Shown: positions 47,102 through 54,338 of the stretch, one piece after another | How the letters are laid out: every line of letters begins with the position of its first letter | Numbering within the stretch: position 1 is the stretch's first letter | Notes under the pieces: generated by a model | Database searches by the model: none | Told to the model about the DNA's origin: nothing | Seen by the model: only the letters and a program-made list of their open reading frames with translations | Translations under genes and position numbers: made by a program | Source: Ruminococcaceae bacterium FB2012 | GTDB taxonomy: Bacteria; Bacillota; Clostridia; Oscillospirales; Ruminococcaceae | Reading direction: 5' to 3' | DNA: 54,338 bases | Assembly: GCA_900104495.1 (NCBI GenBank) | Contig: FMXS01000021.1 | Span: forward strand, 1 to 54,338

Positions 47102-48943
47102 ATGAAAAAGCTTTCTCTCAGGAAAAGGCATATATTCTGTTCAGTGCTGAGTGCTGCCGTAGCTATGCTTACAGCGGTGCTTAGCACTGCTGTGCCTTAC
47201 AGACCTGTTTATGCCGCCCAGACCGGCAGTACGGATGAAGAGACCCATGAAGTCGGCGGCGAGATACTTAACGATGTCCTGGGCGAGTTAGTCTTCTACC
47301 GCTGGCAGAAAATGACCAAGGACAACTACCCCAAGGACGGCAAGTGGCATCCCGTGCTCACCTTCTGGGCGAACAATTCCAAGGTGCTCAACGCTGTGGC
47401 CCCGGAGGATGTGTATCTCGAGGATTCACACCCTGTTATCGAGGGAGCCAACTGGTTCGGCAGGAACGGCATCGGCGATTTCCCGCTGTCCCACTACAAT
47501 GACGAAAGATTCAGCGCCAACAAGGGCACCAATCTCAACGTCGAGCCGATAGGTGCGGCGGCGCTCAAAGCCCACGATACCGCCAACGACAAGGAGCTTC
47601 GGAACAATGCCGGCAAGGATGTGTTCTATACCTCCGGTGACAAGAACTGTATGTTCGTCAAATATGCGGGTATCGAGGACGAGACAAAATGCCCCTACTT
47701 CACAATAAGGCTCTCCAACGGCAAGGGCTCCGACCCGAAGTCGGGCAGTAATTCTATGGGCGACTATGTTATCAACCTCATAAACGGCAAAGAGTACGCA
47801 AGCGGCAAATCTGTTGCCAGCGGAAAAATGATGCTCACCTCCGGTGATGCACGGGCGAACGGCTATGAGGACATCGTTTTCCAGACTCAGGAGAACGGTC
47901 AGGTAAAGATATTTGACAGTAACTACGATTATTCCGATGTTGAACTGGTCCTTCAGGACGGTTATTTCATCGGTGAGGCAGTCTTCGGCTGGAGCGGATT
48001 TATGAATAACCAGTTCACTGCGGATGCCGACTCCTGCACGGTCTATTTCGGCGAGGCTTACCGCTATTCCGCAATTCCCGAGGATACCACGGTAAACGCC
48101 GGGCAGATACTTTCCATTTCCCCGACCGACTATGTGGATGCAAAAGGGAACGAACAGTCGCAGAACGGCGTCATGCTCCCCAACGGCAGGACACTCACCG
48201 TTGAAAAAGGCGGCATCCTCTGCATCAGCGGCGATTTCATCAACAACGGAACGATAATCAACAACGGCGGCACTATCCTTATCAAAGAGGGCGGCAATCT
48301 GTTTCCCTTCCGCACAGGCTCGGTGCCTGCCAAAAACGGCTGCGGCACGGTCAAGTGCCTGGGCGGCGACATCATCATAAACAAGGGCGGAGCGCTCTAT
48401 GCCGGTCTGAACGACGAGAGCGGTAACATCGTCCCCTTCTATCTCGACGAGAACTCCACGCTGATAAATCAGGGTTTGCTGGTCTACGGCTCCCTGCGTC
48501 TGGGCGAGAGCGCAAGGGTCGAGGCCTTCAGCGGGTCAAAGACCTACGGCTCCTGGTATATGGCCGACTTCCGTCAGGATCAGACCAATACAAAAAACAT
48601 CGACGACGAGATGAAAAACAAAATCATGAAGCAGATGAAGGATGTGGGCGAGCTCTGCTACTATGATGAAAAGGCGGAAGTTATCGTTTCCCTTAATATT
48701 CATCCCACGCGGCAGCTGGATATGCTCCCGAAATACAACAGTTATTTCCTGAACAATAACGCAGGCTCAGTTCCTTCACAGCTGAAACAGTCATCGACCT
48801 CCTTTCCGGGGTTCAATGAGGGCGCCTATCTGCCCGAGGGCGTTTCGGAAACGAAAAAGCCCCATTTCCTTGCAAGCTCATCCGCCACCGTTAACGATCC
48901 GTATTTTGACAGCAGATTAAAGAGGGAGTCCCTTACGATATGA
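47102..48943 (+). CDS. Secreted protein of the transfer operon, unknown function
   Basis: 613 aa. Signal peptide (HIFCSVLSAAVAMLTAVLST, cleavage near VYAAQ). The middle shows short repeated strands rich in Asn/Gly (FINNGTIINNGGTILIKEGG), like a right-handed beta-helix. No anchor is visible. Its stop overlaps the VirD4 start (ATGA), so it is tightly coupled to the coupling protein gene. Could be a surface or pilus-associated adhesin of the transfer apparatus; no family recognised. Confidence 0.72.
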   Translation: MKKLSLRKRHIFCSVLSAAVAMLTAVLSTAVPYRPVYAAQTGSTDEETHEVGGEILNDVLGELVFYRWQKMTKDNYPKDGKWHPVLTFWANNSKVLNAVAPEDVYLEDSHPVIEGANWFGRNGIGDFPLSHYNDERFSANKGTNLNVEPIGAAALKAHDTANDKELRNNAGKDVFYTSGDKNCMFVKYAGIEDETKCPYFTIRLSNGKGSDPKSGSNSMGDYVINLINGKEYASGKSVASGKMMLTSGDARANGYEDIVFQTQENGQVKIFDSNYDYSDVELVLQDGYFIGEAVFGWSGFMNNQFTADADSCTVYFGEAYRYSAIPEDTTVNAGQILSISPTDYVDAKGNEQSQNGVMLPNGRTLTVEKGGILCISGDFINNGTIINNGGTILIKEGGNLFPFRTGSVPAKNGCGTVKCLGGDIIINKGGALYAGLNDESGNIVPFYLDENSTLINQGLLVYGSLRLGESARVEAFSGSKTYGSWYMADFRQDQTNTKNIDDEMKNKIMKQMKDVGELCYYDEKAEVIVSLNIHPTRQLDMLPKYNSYFLNNNAGSVPSQLKQSSTSFPGFNEGAYLPEGVSETKKPHFLASSSATVNDPYFDSRLKRESLTI

Positions 48944-50955
48944 AAGATCTTCTGAGCAAAGTCCCGACCAAAAAATTGATCAGAAATATCATAGCAGCTT
49001 TTCTCATTCAGGGGATAGGCGGTTTCGGCGTGCGCACTTTTATGGATCTTATCTCCTCCTTCGGCAAGGACGGCAAGGAATTCAAGGTACACCCCGAGTA
49101 TTTCCTCAGCCTCTCAACATGGCTGATAGGGCTTGTGGCTGTTGTAGCAGTCGGAGTGATCTGGCTGTTTTCAAGCAATAATCTCGATCTCATGCTGGGA
49201 ACGGGCAAGGGGCTTCTCGGCAAGGACGGCAAAATAGACGTCGTAAACGGCAGCCTCGAAAACAGCCGCTTCCTTACCGATAAGGAGAGAGACTCCTATT
49301 TCCCCGAGCACGTTTACGAGGACCTCGGGAAATGCGACAAGGACGGTATACCTGTCCGGGCGGTGCTGGACAAGAACAAGCGGCTGCAGGTGAATTTCCT
49401 TTCCGGCGCCCACAGCCTTATCATAGGCGCTACCGGTTCCGGTAAGACCACCACATTCATAAACCCGATGATACAGCTGCTGGGCGCTACTGCCTGCGGC
49501 AGCTCGATGATAATGACCGACCCCAAGGGAGAGCTTTTCTCCCTGCATTCAAAGTATCTCAAAGAGCGGGGCTACAATGTGCTGCTCCTCGACCTCCGCG
49601 ACACCTATTCCTCCAGCCGGTGGAACCCTCTCGGCGATATCTGGGATATGTATCAGGAGTATGTGGAGCTGGGCAAGGGCATAATCGCTCACCGCGACAG
49701 TATGGACGATCATCCCGGCCTCAAGCGCCCCGACGGCGATGCGGAGGAGGGTGAGCTGTGGTTTGAATGGCACGGGAATGCCTACGCCGATCCCACCCAC
49801 TGTCAGGACGATGTTTCCGTAAACCGTCAGAAGATATACGATGAGATGTATGAGGACCTCAACGATCTTATATCTGTTATCTGCCCGGTGGAAAACGAAA
49901 AAGACCCCGTGTGGGAAAAAGGCGCCCGCTCCATCATAATGTCCACCTGCCTTGCAATGCTGGAGGACTCGGAGGACCCGAGGCTCGGCATGACCAAGGA
50001 AAAGTTCAACTTCTTCAACATAAACAAGGCGCTCACCAATTCCGAGAACGAGTTCCAGGCCCTCAAAGATTATTTCAACGGCAGAAGCAAGCTCTCTCAG
50101 GCATATACCCTTTCAAGGCAGGTGCTTTCTGCTGCGGACACCACTCTTTCGTCCTATATGTCCATAACCTTTGACAAGCTGAATATGTTCAACGACCGCG
50201 GACTCTGCGGCCTCACCAGCGCCACCGACGTTGACGCGGCTTCCTTTGCCGAAAGGCCGACGGCTCTGTTTATGAAGATCCCCGACGAAAAGGATACCCG
50301 CCACGGACTGGCGGCGGTGTTCATCCTCTGTATGTATAAGGCGCTCATCAAGGTGGCCTCCGCAAGAGAAGACCTCTCCCTGCCGAGAAACGTTTATTTC
50401 ATCCTTGATGAGTTCGGCAATATGCCGAAGATCGAGAAGTTTGACAAGATGATAACCGTCGGACGTTCGAGAAAGATCTGGTTCAATATGGTCGTTCAGT
50501 CCTATTCCCAGCTTTCCAACGTTTACGGCAACGAGGTGGCGGACATCGTTAAATCCAACTGCGGTATGAAGATGTTCATCGGCTCCAACGACATCGGCAC
50601 CTGCGAGGAATTCTCCAAGCTCTGCGGAAATATGACCGTAAGGACCACCAGCACATCCTCGGCTATCGGCGGCAAGGAGGGAGACATCAATCTCTCCAGC
50701 CAGACCCAGGTAAGGCCGCTCATCTACCCCAGCGAGCTCCAGATGCTCAACAACAAGGAATCCACGGGCAACGCCATTATCGTTACCTTCGGAAATTATC
50801 CTCTTAAAACCAGTTACACTCCGAGCTACAAATGCCCTTACTACAAAATGGGCACTATGGATATGGGCGAGCTGAGGAGCCATATGTTCAAGGCCAACGA
50901 AGTGTACTACGATCTTGAGGAAAGAAACAATATAGTTCTCGGGCAGCCGGACTGA
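48940..50955 (+). CDS. VirD4/TraG-type coupling ATPase
   Basis: 671 aa. Two N-terminal membrane helices (~15-90), then Walker A IGATGSGKTT (Lys169), TDPKGELF, RWNPLGD, Walker B ILDEFGNMPK (Asp490-Glu491) and the TraG C-terminal segment VQSYSQLSNVYG. Coupling proteins bring the relaxosome or effectors to the secretion channel using ATP. Presence fixes this region as a conjugative or secretion locus; the VirB4 ATPase would be expected past the window. Confidence 0.94.
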   Translation: MKDLLSKVPTKKLIRNIIAAFLIQGIGGFGVRTFMDLISSFGKDGKEFKVHPEYFLSLSTWLIGLVAVVAVGVIWLFSSNNLDLMLGTGKGLLGKDGKIDVVNGSLENSRFLTDKERDSYFPEHVYEDLGKCDKDGIPVRAVLDKNKRLQVNFLSGAHSLIIGATGSGKTTTFINPMIQLLGATACGSSMIMTDPKGELFSLHSKYLKERGYNVLLLDLRDTYSSSRWNPLGDIWDMYQEYVELGKGIIAHRDSMDDHPGLKRPDGDAEEGELWFEWHGNAYADPTHCQDDVSVNRQKIYDEMYEDLNDLISVICPVENEKDPVWEKGARSIIMSTCLAMLEDSEDPRLGMTKEKFNFFNINKALTNSENEFQALKDYFNGRSKLSQAYTLSRQVLSAADTTLSSYMSITFDKLNMFNDRGLCGLTSATDVDAASFAERPTALFMKIPDEKDTRHGLAAVFILCMYKALIKVASAREDLSLPRNVYFILDEFGNMPKIEKFDKMITVGRSRKIWFNMVVQSYSQLSNVYGNEVADIVKSNCGMKMFIGSNDIGTCEEFSKLCGNMTVRTTSTSSAIGGKEGDINLSSQTQVRPLIYPSELQMLNNKESTGNAIIVTFGNYPLKTSYTPSYKCPYYKMGTMDMGELRSHMFKANEVYYDLEERNNIVLGQPD

Positions 50956-50996
50956 TATCCTTAAAGGATGATCCCTGAAGGAAAGGAGAGAGAAAG

Positions 50997-51941
50997 ATGC
51001 TGGCAGTCAAACTGGTCTCCGCGGCTGCGGCGCTGATAATGTCAGCGAACCCCGCAGGCGGAGTCGATATGGACTACGAGGGCGAGATCGATATTTACAG
51101 CGGATCTCCGGTCACCTCCGAAGAAGCGGCGGATCAGCAGACTGTATCTCTCGCGGACGGCGGACTTTACAACCGGAACACCCATTTGTTCATCTATACC
51201 GCCCCTGACAGCAACCTTACGGTGTCGTCAAGTGTGGCGGACGGCATGATAACCACCGGCAGCGTGAGCATTGACTATGACAGCGGCCTTTCCGCAGTGC
51301 TTTACCTTGACGGCAAGGAAGTCGAAAATGCCGACTTCAAGAATATAACCAAGACCGGCAAGTATGTGCTTACGACGGCCGGAACAGGCGTGGACCAGCA
51401 GCTGCTCTCCTTTACGGTGATACCAAAGAAAACGGGAGCGGTCAGCAATTACCGCCTGCCGCTGGGCTTCGACCTGACAGAGCTTTCAGTATCCGGAGTC
51501 AAAAAGCAGATAACGGATGTCAGCACCGTGGATATGACCCAGGACGGTGAGTATAAGATCACCTATCACTGCAATCTTACGGGCGTTGATTACGGGCTGA
51601 ACGTAACGGTGGATCACACACCGCCGACCATGACGCTGGAGGGCCTTTCGGACGGCTCCGCAAGAGGCCCGGTAACTGTCAAGGACTATTCCAAAAACGA
51701 CAGATTTGATATTCTCCTGAACGGAGAAAAATACAAATTCCCCCAGGACGGGATATTCACCCTTCCCGGGCAGTACGTAATAACTGTGACCGATGACGCG
51801 GGAAATTCAATCAAGGAAAGCTTTGAGATAAAGTTTTATCTGAACTATCCCGCCTTGTTTTTCGGGATAATCTTCCTGTCGGTCATAGGGGCAGCGATCG
51901 GATATATGATCTGGTCAAGAAAGAAACTGAGAGTGAGATAG
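50997..51941 (+). CDS. Membrane-anchored Ig-like protein of the transfer operon
   Basis: 314 aa; GGAGAG before the ATG. N-terminal signal peptide (LVSAAAALIMSANPAGG), two or three beta-sandwich domains (SIDYDSGLSAVLYLDG; VDHTPPTMTLEGLSDGS; GQYVITVTDDAGNSIKES) and one C-terminal membrane helix (YPALFFGIIFLSVIGAAIGY) with a basic tail. Topology is outside domains with an inner anchor. It lies between the coupling protein and VirB6-like genes, so it is probably a structural part of the apparatus. Confidence 0.75.
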   Translation: MLAVKLVSAAAALIMSANPAGGVDMDYEGEIDIYSGSPVTSEEAADQQTVSLADGGLYNRNTHLFIYTAPDSNLTVSSSVADGMITTGSVSIDYDSGLSAVLYLDGKEVENADFKNITKTGKYVLTTAGTGVDQQLLSFTVIPKKTGAVSNYRLPLGFDLTELSVSGVKKQITDVSTVDMTQDGEYKITYHCNLTGVDYGLNVTVDHTPPTMTLEGLSDGSARGPVTVKDYSKNDRFDILLNGEKYKFPQDGIFTLPGQYVITVTDDAGNSIKESFEIKFYLNYPALFFGIIFLSVIGAAIGYMIWSRKKLRVR

Positions 51942-51947
51942 AGCATT

Positions 51948-54338
51948 ATGAGCGGCGTAGTAGACCAGCTGATTGAAAAATTGGATAATTTTTTCGGTCG
52001 CTTCCTTTTTGCGATCGAAAGACTGATCTGCCTGTTTGTCAACTGGCTGCAGCAGCTCTTCGGTGTGTTTACCGGTATCACTCCGGCTAAATACAATAAT
52101 GAGGATACCCCTCTTATCAGCGTGTTCTTCGGGAACAAGATCGTCAATGCGATCTACTGGGGAATGGCGGCTATCGGCATTGTAATGGTCTTTATCTTCA
52201 CCATAATGGCTGTGGTGAAAAAGGGGGCCGACCTCGACGACAAGATGCGCCAGTCCCACGGACAGATACTCCGCAGCTTCCTGCGAAGCATCATTATCAT
52301 ACTCAGCCTTTCCCTGTTCATGACGATAACCATTTCCTTCACCAACGTGCTTATGGACTCTGTGAACGATGTGTTCAACAATTCCTCCGCGCTGGCAGAG
52401 GGAAGCAGCCATATAGAATACACCGACGAGCAGTTCGCTGCTATGGCCCGTGTGTTCAATACGGTCGGCAACTACTCCCTCAATCCCTCTTATAACAACA
52501 GATACAATCTCAACTGCTGCTATAACGAGATCAGGGGATACCTGAAATATCTTGCCGATACCGGCGTGTTCAACTACTATTACACCACCGAGGAAAACGG
52601 TCAGGAGACCAATACCTGGCAGTCGGTATTGCAGGAGCTTGCCGTGGCTGCGGATTACAACATGGAGCAGCCCGTGGATACATACAACGAGAGTATCGCC
52701 AACGCTCTGAACCACTGTATGCAGGTGATAAAGAACGATAATAACTTCCACGCTCTCGAGAAATACGACAGGGTGCAGACCTACAGCAAGGACAAGGTCG
52801 CCCTTGACCGAGTGCTTTTCCTCAGCGGGACCATGGGCATCGGCAACAGCGCCGCCGCAAGGAACGACGCCTACAACAAGAACCCGGATATGCTGGACAA
52901 CGTAAGAGCGCCCTATTATACCGGAGACAAGAGTATCTACGACCTTGATCAGGTCAACGAGGATTTCTATGTTTCATTCTCGAGGATGAATTATCTGCTT
53001 ATTTATCTTGCGGGTATTGCGATAGTCGTGAATATGGCTATCATAATCGTGAACTGCATCGTGCGGATATTCAACCTGCTGTTCCTTTATGTCATAGCCC
53101 CGCCGATTATAGCCGTTTCGCCTCTTGACGACGGCGGCAAATTCAAGCAGTGGCTCACGGCATTCATCATCCAGGCATTTTCGGTATTCGCAACAGTTAT
53201 CTCAATGCGGATATTCCTTATATTTATCCCGATAGTTATGAACCCGAATCTCCAGCTCGTTGAGAACCCTGTAATCAACACCATAGGCAAGCTCGTTATG
53301 ATCTGGGCGGGAACGGTGGCTATTGAAAAGGCCAACGGCCTATTGACGGGTATCCTCGCGGACAACGCGGGCTGGCAGTCGATAATGGCGGGCAGCACGG
53401 CGCAGGATGTCAAGGGCAGCACAGTCGGCAGACTTGCAAGCGCAGCCGAAACGGCAGCGGAAAGAACAGCCGCCTCGCCCTTTACGGCAGCTGCCGGCAA
53501 GGCCAGGGATCTTGCAAAGGGCGCTGCGGGAGTCGTGGGAAGAACAGCAGCTCTGCCTTTCCGACCGTTGATAGGAGCAGTTTCCAACTCGGTGGGAAGG
53601 CTGTCCTCCGGCTTCAGGGGAGCGGAGGATAAGCTCTCCAACTCCCTCGTTGAGTCTCCCGGCTATAAGCAGAGACAGGCTGAAGCAACAGAGAAACAGG
53701 CTGCCGCACAGGACAGAGAGGATCAGCAGAAGTTCCGCAAGGCTATGGGCTCGTATTTCTCCGGCGGCGGGAACGGAAAACAGCCTCCGCGCGGCGGCGG
53801 ACAGGGCGCTGCGGGTAACGGCGGACGTCCCGGCGGCGCTGACGGCGATCTTTCCGGAAGCGGAAGAGGCTTTGCCGGAGGGAACCGCACTCCTGATGGC
53901 GGCGCAAACGATGACGATAATATCATCGACAACGGCGCCCGTGACGAAAACGGTAACCTTCCTGACAATGAAAATGATATCGGGCCTCTGTTTGATCTCG
54001 ACGATTTCGGCGGCGATGATGATGACGGCGATCAGGGCGGCGGCGGAGGTCTGCCGGCCAATGAAAGAAACAATGTCGGCGGAGGCGCAGACGCTGCACA
54101 GGACGGTGCAGGTCAGGCCGGCAGAAACGGCGGACGTCCCGCCGGGGGCGCAGATAACGCCGGAAACGCCGGTGCAAACAACGGACCCGGCGCAGGCGGC
54201 GCGCAGAGGCATTTCCCGCCTAATTTACAAAAGCTGTTCGGTGTTGACGAGAACGGTAAACCCGTTGCCGGCGGCGGTGCCGGTGTCGGTCAGGCAGGCA
54301 GGGGCGGCGGACGTCCCGCAGGCGGCGCTGACAACGCC
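51948..54338 (+). CDS. VirB6/TrbL-like channel protein (partial, runs off the window)
   Basis: At least 797 aa, open to the last base. At least five membrane helices, for example IYWGMAAIGIVMVFIFTIMA, SIIIILSLSLFMTITI, LLIYLAGIAIVVNMAIIIV and LFLYVIAPPIIAVSPLDDGG, the last resembling the TrbL/VirB6 signature. A long hydrophilic C-terminus follows, first Ala/Arg/Lys helical, then low-complexity Gly/Asn/Asp with repeats around GGRPAGGADNA. VirB6-type proteins form the inner-membrane channel. The long disordered tail is unusual for the family and would face the cytoplasm or cell wall depending on topology. Confidence 0.82.
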   Translation, partial: MSGVVDQLIEKLDNFFGRFLFAIERLICLFVNWLQQLFGVFTGITPAKYNNEDTPLISVFFGNKIVNAIYWGMAAIGIVMVFIFTIMAVVKKGADLDDKMRQSHGQILRSFLRSIIIILSLSLFMTITISFTNVLMDSVNDVFNNSSALAEGSSHIEYTDEQFAAMARVFNTVGNYSLNPSYNNRYNLNCCYNEIRGYLKYLADTGVFNYYYTTEENGQETNTWQSVLQELAVAADYNMEQPVDTYNESIANALNHCMQVIKNDNNFHALEKYDRVQTYSKDKVALDRVLFLSGTMGIGNSAAARNDAYNKNPDMLDNVRAPYYTGDKSIYDLDQVNEDFYVSFSRMNYLLIYLAGIAIVVNMAIIIVNCIVRIFNLLFLYVIAPPIIAVSPLDDGGKFKQWLTAFIIQAFSVFATVISMRIFLIFIPIVMNPNLQLVENPVINTIGKLVMIWAGTVAIEKANGLLTGILADNAGWQSIMAGSTAQDVKGSTVGRLASAAETAAERTAASPFTAAAGKARDLAKGAAGVVGRTAALPFRPLIGAVSNSVGRLSSGFRGAEDKLSNSLVESPGYKQRQAEATEKQAAAQDREDQQKFRKAMGSYFSGGGNGKQPPRGGGQGAAGNGGRPGGADGDLSGSGRGFAGGNRTPDGGANDDDNIIDNGARDENGNLPDNENDIGPLFDLDDFGGDDDDGDQGGGGGLPANERNNVGGGADAAQDGAGQAGRNGGRPAGGADNAGNAGANNGPGAGGAQRHFPPNLQKLFGVDENGKPVAGGGAGVGQAGRGGGRPAGGADNA

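Noticed and set aside
47102..48943. Idea that the secreted protein is a sortase-anchored adhesin
   Set aside because: No LPXTG-like motif or C-terminal membrane helix is present.

Overview
The window looks like a low-to-moderate GC Clostridia genome, most likely a gut Ruminococcus-type Oscillospiraceae. This is inferred from AGGAGG-type ribosome binding sites, the surface-protein styles (Thr-rich lipoprotein, NPDTG sortase signal, MBG and InlB-like repeats) and Firmicutes-type mobile genes; no species marker was tested. It opens with the 3' end of a 23S rRNA gene, a 5S rRNA gene and a tRNA cluster (Lys, Glu, Met, Trp).

Element A (about 663-28112) is an integrative mobilizable element inserted in tRNA-Trp. 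A ~180-bp direct repeat starting in the tRNA anticodon loop recurs at 28113. In order it carries a tRNA-adjacent integrase, a uracil-DNA-glycosylase-like gene, a second integrase with its excisionase, two arrays of non-identical stem-loops with 7-nt loops flanking a transglutaminase-like lipoprotein gene, a MobC/relaxase module with a membrane-protein gene nested in the relaxase, and a DUF927-like helicase/primase gene. Then come a RelB/RelE pair, a two-gene operon for a QDE-1-like single-chain RNA polymerase and an unknown partner, a NotI-type restriction-modification pair, an HNH nuclease, a giant secreted repeat protein with a 37-aa peptide gene behind it, a broken int/xis/repressor remnant, a membrane protein and a DNA-binding protein near the right end.

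Element B (from 28113) sits in tandem behind A and repeats its left-end layout: tRNA-type integrase, small cargo genes, second integrase plus excisionase, hairpin array. It then decays into gene fragments and an IS remnant. No right attachment site for B is visible.

A large adenylate cyclase with a periplasmic beta-propeller follows (33.4-36.9 kb, probably host), then a degenerate zone with a beheaded sortase-anchored protein.

From 38.7 kb to the end lies part of a conjugative or type IV secretion locus. Two large divergent proteins of unknown function share a MPNN start, and one has two tandem PI3K/HipA/Fam20-like kinase lobes. They are followed by a regulatory region with four phased palindromes and an operator-overlapped promoter, then an apparent operon: ECF sigma factor, small protein, pilin-like protein, secreted protein, VirD4/TraG coupling ATPase, membrane-anchored Ig-like protein and a VirB6/TrbL-like protein that runs off the window.

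The most novel signals are the 7-nt-loop hairpin arrays, the QDE-1-like polymerase operon, the double-kinase protein beside the secretion locus, and the nested membrane gene in the relaxase.
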